DNA from: a bacterium
GTDB taxonomy: Bacteria > Spirochaetota > UBA4802 > UBA5550
Direction of reading: 5' to 3'
Assembly: GCA_024224995.1 (NCBI GenBank)
Contig: JAAENB010001228.1
Span: 1-27,118, forward strand
DNA length: 27,118 nt
Translations under genes and position numbers: made by a program
Shown: piece after piece, positions 1 through 6,425 of the stretch
How the letters are laid out: the number at the start of each line of letters is the position of its first letter
Position numbering within the stretch: position 1 is the first letter of the stretch
The notes under the pieces: model-generated
The model's database searches: none
What the model was told of the DNA's origin: nothing
The model's input: the letters and a program-made list of their open reading frames with translations, nothing else

Positions 1-29
1 ATTGGTTGATGCTGACCCAAGACAGAATA

Positions 30-72
30 GCCCCAGCGGGGCGACGTGTTGTAGCTCGGGGTTTCAACCCCG
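30..72. repeat. Two small GC-rich palindromes upstream of the first gene
   Basis: Positions 30-42 form GCCCC-AGC-GGGGC and 57-72 form CGGGGTT-TC-AACCCCG, both perfect inverted repeats. They resemble REP-like intergenic palindromes, but only one copy of each lies in this window, so membership of a genome-wide family is untested. The rest of 1-150 contains no gene that I can support. Confidence 0.5.
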
Positions 73-150
73 TGAAACAGAGCATGGCCCCGGGATAAAA
101 TCTTTCGGAACCGGCCCTATTTAAAAAGAGTTTCTTGAGAGAGGATAAGT

Positions 151-882
151 GTGTATAAATCGTTTAGGGTGATAAAAGCCCCGACCCTGGTATTAATACT
201 GCTGATACTATCCTTAACCGGGTGCTCGACAAAATTCGGAATTGAGAGAGGTTCCCAGCCCAAAGAGCGGCTTGATGTAGAGCTGAAGCCCGGCGGCGGG
301 GGGATGATAAGAACAATTTATTGTGATATCCATGTAGAAGAGATCGGCAGTGAGCAATGGGAAGACCTGCTGGAGAATTATTTTTTTGTAACACCGGAAG
401 GGGATATCTATGACTACCGGGTCCCCAGGCTCCACTTTCTCCGGGTGGTAATACAAAGCAGGTGGGAAGAGCCCCTGATCTTTGATGAGGCAAAGCTCAA
501 ATATGGGGATATCACCCTGAATTCTTTAAGTGTAGAGGACCTGGAAACGCGGTTAAAATCACCGTATTACGGGATATTTAATTTTGAAGGCATTCTAAAG
601 CCCCGGAGAGTGGTAACAGGGAAATACAGCACGGAATCAACAATAGATTATGAAAAAGATACCATAGGCACAGAGATGGAATGCATTCCGCCAATGGATA
701 CAATAACGCAGTTTGTCATTTTTGAGCGGATACCGGTACAATACAGAAAATATAAGTTATTTTTTACGATAAAGCATTCGGGAAAGAAAAAAACAATTGA
801 TTTTGATTTTGACCGTTATGAATATAGAACCAGGGGAACGGATTTCAAACAACCCAAGAAAGAAATAGAGGAATATTACTAA
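151..882 (+). CDS. Putative lipoprotein of unknown function
   Basis: The 243-residue product starts at GTG 151 behind a purine-rich GAGAGGAT stretch. It has a basic N-terminus, a hydrophobic segment (about residues 11-22) and a lipobox L-T-G-C with the acylated cysteine at residue 25, so it is expected to be a membrane-anchored lipoprotein. The mature part is mixed alpha/beta in character, rich in charged and aromatic residues, and I recognise no domain. Its stop codon overlaps the start of gatC (TAATG), which implies translational coupling within one transcript. That coupling is a feature of position and does not by itself indicate a shared function. Confidence 0.75.
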   Translation: MYKSFRVIKAPTLVLILLILSLTGCSTKFGIERGSQPKERLDVELKPGGGGMIRTIYCDIHVEEIGSEQWEDLLENYFFVTPEGDIYDYRVPRLHFLRVVIQSRWEEPLIFDEAKLKYGDITLNSLSVEDLETRLKSPYYGIFNFEGILKPRRVVTGKYSTESTIDYEKDTIGTEMECIPPMDTITQFVIFERIPVQYRKYKLFFTIKHSGKKKTIDFDFDRYEYRTRGTDFKQPKKEIEEYY

Positions 883-1172
883 TGAAGTTTGATGAACAGG
901 AAATTTCCAGGGTAGCAACCCTTGCCAGGCTAGAGCTAACGGACGAAGAAAAGAATGAATTCTCCCGGCAGTTGTCTGATATCATCAGTTATGTGGAAAA
1001 AATAGGCGAACTGGACACCAAGAATGTAGAGCCTGCGGATCATATTGTGGATCTAAAAAATGTATTCAGAGCGGATGAACCCGGAGTCTCAACCGGGGGG
1101 GAGGCGATAGAGAAGATAGCGCCGGAGTTTGAGGATGGGCATATTGTAGTTCCTAAGGTGATAGATAGTTAG
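882..1172 (+). CDS. gatC: Asp-tRNA(Asn)/Glu-tRNA(Gln) amidotransferase subunit C
   Basis: The product is 96 residues, the normal GatC length. It has the family's N-terminal pattern (VATLARLELTDEE) and the helix leading to the YVEKIGELDT region, followed by the extended segment with EPADH. GatC wraps around GatA and stabilises the GatCAB heterotrimer, which converts mischarged Glu-tRNA(Gln) or Asp-tRNA(Asn) to the correct aminoacyl-tRNA in the cytoplasm. The start ATG overlaps the preceding stop. gatA and gatB normally follow, but here thpR and pyrK do, so the other subunits must be encoded elsewhere. Confidence 0.9.
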   Translation: MKFDEQEISRVATLARLELTDEEKNEFSRQLSDIISYVEKIGELDTKNVEPADHIVDLKNVFRADEPGVSTGGEAIEKIAPEFEDGHIVVPKVIDS

Positions 1173-1180
1173 TAAGAAGG

Positions 1181-1218
1181 GTTTGAAGTTTGAACATTAA
1201 ACTTGCAACTTCAAACTT
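1181..1218. repeat. Degenerate 7-bp tandem repeat
   Basis: The gatC-thpR spacer reads in register as GTTTGAA, GTTTGAA, CATTAAA, CTTGCAA, CTTCAAA, CTT. Two units are identical and the others share the pattern. The same stretch also contains the inverted pair AAGTTTGAA (1186-1194) and TTCAAACTT (1210-1218). Similar heptamer runs occur at 2602-2622 and 6276-6300. Confidence 0.55.
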
Positions 1219-1239
1219 TTCTATCCGGAGGATAGAAAA
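1217..1239 (+). promoter_or_regulatory. Hairpin enclosing the thpR ribosome-binding site
   Basis: TTTTCTATCC and GGATAGAAAA are perfect 10-bp inverted arms around the three bases GGA. The Shine-Dalgarno GGAGG (1227-1231) lies in the loop and the start of the 3' arm, 10 bases before the thpR ATG at 1242. In mRNA this would hide most of the ribosome-binding site. The structure is visible in the sequence; any regulatory role is inferred. Confidence 0.5.
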
Positions 1240-1241
1240 TT

Positions 1242-1820
1242 ATGAGGAGGCTTTTTATTGGATTGCCCATTGAGGGCGATGAAAGTTCCGGCATGGAGCA
1301 GGTGAGTGAGATGCTGGGGGAGTATGGCGGAATATTAAAGGCAGTACCCCGGGAGAATTTTCATATCACCCTGAAATTTCTTGGAGAGACAGCGCCTGAG
1401 CTGGCGGAAAGTATTATAGAAGATTTTAGCGCTGTTTCCATGGGGCTGCCTCCGGTCGAATATAGGCTTAAGGGATTGGGTTATTTTGGAAAGCCCGGGC
1501 GGAACGCGGTGCTCTGGACAGGGCTGGAAAGTGACAAAACATCGGTACGGCAAATAGAGCGGATACAGCAAATAATAGAAGATTTTTCAGCCGGGTACGG
1601 ATTTAAAAAGGAAAAAAGGAGATTCACCCCTCATTTGACTATAGCCAGGCTAAAGAAAAACAAAACAATACCCGAAAAATTATTAAAAGATATACAGGAG
1701 AGCACCGGAACCGTATACTATGAATCCGCGTTCAAGCGGGTGGTGTTATACGAATCGGAGTTAACACGGCAGGGAGCAATATATACCGAGCAGGGAGAGC
1801 TTCTGTTAGGTAAAGTTTAA
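1242..1820 (+). CDS. thpR: RNA 2',3'-cyclic phosphodiesterase (2H family)
   Basis: The 192-residue product matches the ThpR/LigT family in length and carries both signature HxTx motifs: H-I-T-L at residues 41-44 and H-L-T-I at 131-134. These line the active site of the 2H phosphoesterases, which open 2',3'-cyclic phosphates on RNA ends to 2'-phosphates and can ligate some tRNA halves in vitro. The N-terminus (RRLFIGLPI) is typical. It sits between gatC and pyrK, with pyrK starting 20 bases downstream, so co-transcription is likely. Translation may be limited by the hairpin at 1217-1239. Confidence 0.88.
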   Translation: MRRLFIGLPIEGDESSGMEQVSEMLGEYGGILKAVPRENFHITLKFLGETAPELAESIIEDFSAVSMGLPPVEYRLKGLGYFGKPGRNAVLWTGLESDKTSVRQIERIQQIIEDFSAGYGFKKEKRRFTPHLTIARLKKNKTIPEKLLKDIQESTGTVYYESAFKRVVLYESELTRQGAIYTEQGELLLGKV

Positions 1821-1840
1821 CATTTGAGGATTGAAGTTTT

Positions 1841-2593
1841 ATGGCAGAATTAATAGAGAGACCGGAAAAAATAGCGGAGGATCACTACCTGCTGCGGATA
1901 CGAATACCGGGAAAGGGACCGGAACCCGGGCAATTTGTAAATATAAAGGCCCGAGACGGGGTAGATCCCCTGCTGCGCCGTCCATTTTCGATTTTTGATT
2001 ATGAAAATGATATATATGAGCTGGTAATAAGAGAGGTGGGCAAGGGAACCCGTCTTATTCGCGGGGCGGAACCCGGGCAGATGGATATTCTGGGACCACT
2101 GGGAAAGGGGTTTACTCTGCCCCAGGGGGAGACAGTACTTCTGGCAGGAGGCGGGGTAGGGAACGCGCCGCTTTATTACCTGGGAAAGAAGCTTAAAGAG
2201 CAGGGAAACCGGGTAGTATTTGTTTATGGAGCCAGGACAAAAGATTTTATTTATCTTGAAGACCGGTTTTCCGCGATTGCGGACTCTTTAATAATTGCCA
2301 CAGATGACGGATCAGCAGGAGAAAAGGGATTTGTACCTGAAGCAGCGGGAAAAATAATAGAAAAAGAAACATTTGACAGGATTTATACCTGCGGACCAAC
2401 CCCAATGATGATTAAAATGGTAGAAACAGCGGGAAAAATACCAATAGAAGTCTCGCTGGAGAACTATTTCGGCTGCGGAGTAGGCTTATGCGTGGGCTGT
2501 ACCGTAGAAACTCTTGACGGATTTAAGAGAGCCTGCATTGAAGGCCCGGTCTTTGACGGGACTTTTATAAAGTGGGACTCCGTCTCAGACTAG
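1841..2593 (+). CDS. pyrK: Dihydroorotate dehydrogenase electron-transfer subunit
   Basis: The 250-residue protein has the ferredoxin-reductase-like layout of PyrK: an FAD-binding R-R-P-F-S-I motif (46-51), a nucleotide-binding glycine-rich G-G-G-V-G-N-A (103-109), the C-G-P-T-P-M motif (184-189) and a C-terminal [2Fe-2S] site with Cys 212, 217, 220 and 232. PyrK passes electrons from the PyrD flavin to NAD+ in class 1B dihydroorotate dehydrogenase, part of pyrimidine synthesis. pyrD is normally adjacent, but it is not within this window downstream. Related electron-transfer subunits of other oxidoreductases have the same fold, so the partner is inferred. A GAGG site precedes the start. Confidence 0.85.
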   Translation: MAELIERPEKIAEDHYLLRIRIPGKGPEPGQFVNIKARDGVDPLLRRPFSIFDYENDIYELVIREVGKGTRLIRGAEPGQMDILGPLGKGFTLPQGETVLLAGGGVGNAPLYYLGKKLKEQGNRVVFVYGARTKDFIYLEDRFSAIADSLIIATDDGSAGEKGFVPEAAGKIIEKETFDRIYTCGPTPMMIKMVETAGKIPIEVSLENYFGCGVGLCVGCTVETLDGFKRACIEGPVFDGTFIKWDSVSD

Positions 2594-2601
2594 CCTCTCC
2601 C

Positions 2602-2643
2602 CACCGATTACCGATCACCCGGCCCAAAGGGCCGCCGATCACC
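2602..2643. repeat. Heptamer run and small palindrome after pyrK
   Basis: CACCGAT and TACCGAT (2602-2615) are tandem 7-base units, followed by the perfect palindrome GGCCC-AAA-GGGCC (2621-2633) and a further CCGATCACC. There is no T tract, so it is a poor intrinsic terminator. Confidence 0.4.
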
Positions 2644-2689
2644 CTCTCCATATTATGTCTCATTTTTCACATTCAAGTAGAAATTATTA

Positions 2690-2716
2690 TTGACAATAAA
2701 TAGGAATGGATATTAA
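2690..2716 (+). promoter_or_regulatory. Candidate sigma-70 promoter
   Basis: A perfect TTGACA at 2690-2695 is followed 15 bases later by TATTAA (2711-2716). The spacing is shorter than ideal, so the exact -10 is uncertain. It would start transcription just before the folded RNA at 2730-2798. Confidence 0.4.
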
Positions 2717-2729
2717 TCTTGGTCCCAAA

Positions 2730-2807
2730 GTATCTACTCGGAAAGCATGAGGTGGGTGACCACTAAAAGCACATACCCCATGCCTTCTGAGTAGATACAA
2801 ATTTTTT
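2730..2807 (+). ncRNA. Strongly folded leader or small RNA candidate
   Basis: GTATCTACTC (2730-2739) pairs with GAGTAGATAC (2789-2798). The stem continues inward with one G-U pair and one mismatch to GCATG (2745-2749) / CATGC (2779-2783), about 20 pairs in total. Inside is a second hairpin, GGTGG-GTGA-CCACT (2751-2764), whose loop is a GNRA tetraloop. Six T residues follow at 2802-2807. With the upstream promoter this could be an 80-90 base RNA, or a 5' leader/attenuator for the gene starting at 2849. It does not match any riboswitch consensus I know. A plain terminator for pyrK is the main alternative. Confidence 0.5.
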
Positions 2808-2848
2808 ACTACTATGAAGAGTATAAAGATAAAAACGTGGAGGAACCT

Positions 2849-4012
2849 ATGTATAAAAAGATCTCGCTATTGATGGCTGCCGCATCTATTGTCTTATTGT
2901 TTTCATTTACGCTGTTTTCCCAGGATTCCGATATCCCTGCGGATACCGATATTTCTGCTGAAATTCCTGATGACTCACTTTCCGGAACCGAAACACCGGT
3001 TGCTGACGGGTCTGTAACAGAGCCGGACGGAGTAATAGAAGCTGATTCTATTGATGAAGCATTAGGAGATTCACCGGCGGAAGGAGTAATTGCCGTTATA
3101 GAGGAAGAGACTATTCCAAGAAGAAAAGCCAAATCTTATTCGGACGGGTTTAATACCTATATAAACAATAAGGTTAAGTTTGAGCTCACCACTGAAGACA
3201 ACATTTATAAAGACAATATTTTTTATAAACTTGATGATGGTGCGGACGCGGAATATAAGGAAAGTTTTGGAATTGACGCCGAGGGCAAGCATGCTATTAT
3301 TTATTATAGTGTGGACAAAATGGGAAACCGGGAGGATGTTCAGACTATTTCTGTTATTGTTGACAACACCCCTCCTGATGTGCAGCTTACGGTTAAGGCG
3401 CCTTTTGTTAAGTCAAACGACAATATTTATATTGCGGAAGCAGTGATTTATTCTTATTCAATGACCGCGCAGGATACGTCATCGGGTGTGGCGAATATTC
3501 AGTATTCACTTGATGCAAAGAATTACGCTGAATATGTTGGATCTTTTGAGGTTTCATCAAAAGAGCCTGTTCAGTTGAAAATTGTTTCCAGGGACAATGT
3601 AGACAACTTTAATGAAAAGTTTGTAACAAAGATTGTTGATGCCGAAGGAAATGTTCTTGGAACTGCCGAAGACATTAAGATCCTTGTAGACAATACTCTT
3701 CCAACTGTTGCCATTGCATCGGACAAGGAGTTTGTTAACAAAGACGGGAAGAAAATTGCTTCCAAAGCGTATAAGTACAGCGTTACCGCAGACGATAAAG
3801 AATCCGGTATTATTGAGGTTCTTTACCGGGTTGACCGGAAAGGTGATTTTATACCATATACCCAGGAAATTATACTTACCTCTAATGGAAATCATGTTAT
3901 TGAAGCAATCTCCAAGGACAAAGTTGGAAATATGAGTCAAACTGCTGAGTTAAGGGTTTTTGTTGATGTTATTCCTTCCGAATCTAAGATTCGCATGGTT
4001 ACCGACAACTAA
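2849..4012 (+). CDS. Secreted OmpL47-like Ig-repeat protein
   Basis: ATG 2849 is chosen over the in-frame GTG at 2837 because GGAGG at 2839-2843 lies five bases before it, giving 387 residues. A signal peptide (KK, a hydrophobic core, then F-S-Q) is followed by an acidic linker rich in Asp, Glu, Ser and Pro. Three repeats of roughly 90-110 residues follow, each ending in a V-D-N-T-x-P or V-D-V-I-P strand and containing Y-S-x-D-x-x-x-N/G-N cores. This is the pattern of OmpL47-type/Ig-like repeats in Leptospira and other bacteria. It is likely exported to the periplasm or cell surface. No enzymatic motif is seen. A MORN lipoprotein gene follows 63 bases downstream. Confidence 0.75.
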   Translation: MYKKISLLMAAASIVLLFSFTLFSQDSDIPADTDISAEIPDDSLSGTETPVADGSVTEPDGVIEADSIDEALGDSPAEGVIAVIEEETIPRRKAKSYSDGFNTYINNKVKFELTTEDNIYKDNIFYKLDDGADAEYKESFGIDAEGKHAIIYYSVDKMGNREDVQTISVIVDNTPPDVQLTVKAPFVKSNDNIYIAEAVIYSYSMTAQDTSSGVANIQYSLDAKNYAEYVGSFEVSSKEPVQLKIVSRDNVDNFNEKFVTKIVDAEGNVLGTAEDIKILVDNTLPTVAIASDKEFVNKDGKKIASKAYKYSVTADDKESGIIEVLYRVDRKGDFIPYTQEIILTSNGNHVIEAISKDKVGNMSQTAELRVFVDVIPSESKIRMVTDN

Positions 4013-4075
4013 TTAAGAAAAAAGAGATTTTCGGGGGCTGGTTTTTCCGGCTCTCCGATTATTAAGGAGAATACC

Positions 4076-4951
4076 ATGAAAAGAACAATATCGATTATAT
4101 TCCTGTTCCTGTTGGGTATTGCAGTTTCCTCTTGTCTGACAACAAAGCCTAAGGGCTGTGAGCTTGGAGACTGTACCGAAGGAAACGGGAAAATAAAATA
4201 TCCCCAGAGCGGATCATATGAAGGTAACTTTAAAGAAGGCAAAAAGGATGGGAAGGGTAAATATGCCTGGAACAACGGAGCCACTTATGACGGAACCTTT
4301 AAAGACAATAAGATGGACGGTAAAGGGGCAGTTGCCTGGAGTGACGGTACCAAATACGAAGGAACTGTTAAAGATAACACTATAGATGGTGATGGCAAGT
4401 ATACCTGGAAAGACGGCTCTTCCTATGAAGGTGTTTTTGTTAAAAACACTATGGAAGGAAAAGGGGTCATTACCTGGAAAGACGGGGCCAAATACGAAGG
4501 TCCGGTTAAAGAGAATAAGATTGATGGCGATGGCAAAATGACCTGGCCAAGCGGAACTGTTTATGAAGGTTCTTTTAAACAGAACACTGTGGACGGGAAC
4601 GGGACTATTACTTATAAAGACGGTTCCAACTATAGCGGACCGGTTGTTGCGAATAAGATCAATGGTAATGGAAAATATACCTGGAAAGACGGGGCAATAT
4701 ACACTGGTGATTATACGAATGGTACAAAGAACGGCAAGGGTGTGTATACCTGGGCCAATGGCGATTCTTATCACGGCCAGTGGAAGGACGGAAAGATGAA
4801 CGGTAAAGGAACCTATAAATGGAAAAGTGGTGATTCCTATACCGGTGATTGGCTAAACGGTATTATGGAAGGAAAAGGTATCTATACCTTTGCTAACGGA
4901 AATAAGGCTGTAGGTGACTTCAAGGGCGGAAAATTCGTTGTTGAAGAGTAG
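4076..4951 (+). CDS. MORN-repeat lipoprotein
   Basis: The 291-residue product starts at ATG 4076 behind AAGGAG. A short basic start, a hydrophobic stretch and V-S-S-C (Cys 20) form a lipoprotein signal. The rest is about eleven 23-residue MORN repeats, each with a Y-x-G-x-F/V/W/Y core followed by D/N-G-x-G; the last repeat is degenerate (A-V-G-D-F). MORN repeats build an elongated beta-hairpin sheet that binds partners or membranes, but the bacterial roles are mostly unknown. It follows the OmpL47-like gene on the same strand and both products are envelope proteins, so co-expression is plausible. Confidence 0.85.
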   Translation: MKRTISIIFLFLLGIAVSSCLTTKPKGCELGDCTEGNGKIKYPQSGSYEGNFKEGKKDGKGKYAWNNGATYDGTFKDNKMDGKGAVAWSDGTKYEGTVKDNTIDGDGKYTWKDGSSYEGVFVKNTMEGKGVITWKDGAKYEGPVKENKIDGDGKMTWPSGTVYEGSFKQNTVDGNGTITYKDGSNYSGPVVANKINGNGKYTWKDGAIYTGDYTNGTKNGKGVYTWANGDSYHGQWKDGKMNGKGTYKWKSGDSYTGDWLNGIMEGKGIYTFANGNKAVGDFKGGKFVVEE

Positions 4952-4961
4952 TCTTTAAGCC

Positions 4962-4986
4962 CTCCCCCCTCGTACGAGGGGGGGAG
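4962..4986. terminator. GC-rich palindrome between convergent genes
   Basis: CTCCCCCCTCG and CGAGGGGGGGAG are inverted around TA, differing only by one extra G. The element lies between the MORN gene and the convergent hydrolase gene, so it may end transcription from both sides. There is no T tract, so it may instead be an intergenic repeat. Confidence 0.4.
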
Positions 4987-4993
4987 AGTATCC

Positions 4994-5569
4994 TCACTTA
5001 AACAGGGGAGCCATTTTTTTAAACTCCGGTGTTCCCGCTTTTTCAAGCAGCATAAATGCAATAGTTTCGGTTGGATAGATGTTTACCCCGGCCTGCCGTA
5101 ATGATTCCAGGGCGAATTTCCAGTCGTGTTTTCTGCGTGACGCAACAGCATCGGCAGCAATTGTAACCCGGAAGTCTTTTTCAAGAAGGCTTAGAGCGGT
5201 TTGAAAGACACAAACATGAGTTTCAATTCCCGTAAGGATAATGCTTTTTTTCCCGCTTTTTGTAATGGTCTCGTTTATATGATTGTTGATGGAGCTGTCT
5301 TTCATGCAGTCGAAGTAGAGTTTTTCCAGGGGCTCGCTGCCGTTTGTTTTTTCCTGAAGTTCGGAAATTGTAGGGCCAAGACCTTTGCGGTATTGTTCGG
5401 TGACTATAATGGGCATATTGTATAGTTTTGAGATTTCGATCAAAATCCCGGTGTTTTTGGTAACAACTTCCTGGATTTTTGGTTTCATGGCACCAAATAG
5501 TCTTTCCTGGATATCGATAATCACAAGAGCGGTATCGTTGGGTGTAAGGGTAAATGTGTCAATATTCAT
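4994..5569 (-). CDS. Isochorismatase-family cysteine hydrolase (YcaC-like)
   Basis: The 191-residue protein carries the complete catalytic triad of the isochorismatase-like hydrolases: Asp 19 in V-I-I-D-I-Q, Lys 83 in L-E-K-L-Y-F and Cys 120 in G-I-E-T-H-V-C-V. The sequence order and the T-E-Q-Y motif near residue 57 are typical of the YcaC/ISOC group, whose substrates are generally unknown. It is cytosolic, with no signal peptide. AGAGG precedes the ATG at 5569 and a promoter-like TTGACA lies upstream. It is transcribed alone, towards the MORN gene. Confidence 0.82.
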   Translation of the reverse strand: MNIDTFTLTPNDTALVIIDIQERLFGAMKPKIQEVVTKNTGILIEISKLYNMPIIVTEQYRKGLGPTISELQEKTNGSEPLEKLYFDCMKDSSINNHINETITKSGKKSIILTGIETHVCVFQTALSLLEKDFRVTIAADAVASRRKHDWKFALESLRQAGVNIYPTETIAFMLLEKAGTPEFKKMAPLFK

Positions 5570-5607
5570 AGAACGTTCCTCTTGAAGTATATAATAATAT
5601 TAGATCT

Positions 5608-5637
5608 ATACTAAGAGGATATCTTGCCTTGTGTCAA
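5608..5637 (-). promoter_or_regulatory. Candidate promoter of the hydrolase gene
   Basis: On the minus strand a perfect TTGACA (5632-5637) is followed after 18 bases by TAGTAT (5608-5613), in an AT-rich stretch leading to the gene start at 5569. Confidence 0.45.
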
Positions 5638-5785
5638 TATAAATTGAATTATTTTTCCCGAGACGCTTCGGTCGTCTTTTAATATACCGGAAAACGTAAT
5701 TCGGAATGTAAATTATGCCTGCCCGGAGTGATACCTCGGCAGGTTGTGAGGCTGTCTGAGCGAAGCGAGTTCCGAACGTTCTTCC

Positions 5786-5947
5786 TCCGGGCAGGGGCGC
5801 AGCTAGCGCTGCGCCGGGGGCGGGGTGAAGGGGCTGCCGCCCCTTCACCCCGCTTTTTTCGCGGCGCGTTAGCGCCGCGTATGTTGGGAGTGGTTTAATT
5901 TATTTGGTGCGCACGGGAATTAGTTCCGGCTTTCCTCCACCTATGTG
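5786..5947. repeat. Intergenic repeat of about 162 bp, copy A
   Basis: This stretch is almost identical to 6030-6190 (copy B), with one 1-base length difference and a few substitutions. It contains three successive strong inverted repeats: GCGCAGC-TAGC-GCTGCGC, a 14-bp stem from CGGGGTGAAGGGGC to its complement around TGCC, and CGCGGCGC-GTTA-GCGCCGCG. After it, CCTATGTG and CACATAGG enclose an inner GTCCCGCTTC/GAAGCGGGAC hairpin that copy B lacks. Upstream, CCTGCCCGGAG (5718-5728) pairs with CTCCGGGCAGG (5785-5795). Short open frames across both copies encode the same low-complexity Pro/Ala/Gly peptide and are not credible genes. Confidence 0.85.
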
Positions 5948-6029
5948 GGTCCCGCTTCCTTTTGTTGATGTAATGAAGCGGGACTGTATTGCACATAGGC
6001 GTTGCCGTCCTGGTCCCGAGAATCGGGAT

Positions 6030-6190
6030 TCCGGGCAGGGGCGCAGCTAGCGCTGCGCCGGGGGCGGGGTGAAGGGGCTGCCGCCCCTTCACCCCGCTTC
6101 TTCGTGGCGCGTTAGCGCCGCGTATGTTGGGAGTGGTTTAATTTATTTGGTGCGTGCGGGAATTAGTCCCGGCTTTCCTCCACCTATGTG
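6030..6190. repeat. Intergenic repeat of about 162 bp, copy B
   Basis: This is the second copy of the element at 5786-5947, in the same orientation about 244 bases downstream. All three internal stems are kept except for one C-to-T change in the last stem (CGTGGCGC). Its right end overlaps the palindromic element at 6158-6261. The element is probably one member of a genome-wide, hairpin-forming intergenic family, but only two copies are visible here. Confidence 0.85.
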
Positions 6191-6261
6191 ATAATACGTC
6201 CTGTATTGCACATAGGCGTCGCCGTCCTGGCTCCTGTTCCGGAAAGCCGGGACTAATTCCC
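6158..6261. repeat. MITE-like palindromic element
   Basis: The ends GGGAATTAGTCCCGGCTTTCC (6158-6178, 21 bp) and their exact complement (6241-6261) are perfect terminal inverted repeats of a 104-bp unit. A second nested pair, CCTATGTG/CACATAGG, lies inside. No transposase is encoded. Copy A has the left arm with one change but lacks the right arm, so the units are nested or have been rearranged. Confidence 0.65.
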
Positions 6262-6275
6262 TGATAGCGTAATAA

Positions 6276-6300
6276 CCGTCAACTGCCAACTGCCAACTAC
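6276..6300. repeat. Heptamer tandem repeat
   Basis: The stretch reads CCGTCAA, CTGCCAA, CTGCCAA, CTAC in a 7-base register. It lies just upstream of the AsmA-like gene's promoter region and resembles the runs at 1181 and 2602. Confidence 0.5.
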
Positions 6301-6327
6301 TTTCTTGGGACTAAAATAAAAAAAGTC

Positions 6328-6356
6328 TTGAAAAAAAGAATTTTTGTTATAAGAAT
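6328..6356 (+). promoter_or_regulatory. Candidate promoter of the AsmA-like gene
   Basis: TTGAAA (6328-6333) is followed after 14 bases by TATAAGAAT (6348-6356). The ferredoxin gene has the same arrangement (TTGACA, 14 bases, TATAAGAAT). The functional -10 may be AAGAAT at a 17-base spacing. Confidence 0.4.
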
Positions 6357-6425
6357 AAGAGCTTCCTGATGGGGAGTCCCGGAAATAGAATTTATTATAA
6401 GAATCTACTAAAAAAGGAGAAAATA

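Noticed and set aside
2730..2798. Riboswitch of a known class, including c-di-GMP types
   Set aside because: I compared the fold with consensus cores I know (c-di-GMP-I and -II, purine, SAM, glycine) and found no match; it is left as an unassigned structured RNA.
4214..4774. Long minus-strand open frame across the MORN gene
   Set aside because: It is the complement of the repeated MORN codons, so it stays open because of repeat composition, not because it codes.
5606..6092. Two minus-strand open frames encoding the same peptide beginning MKGRQPLHPAPG
   Set aside because: They are translations of the GC-rich repeat copies; the similarity is due to the DNA repeat, composition is low-complexity and no ribosome-binding site or promoter fits.
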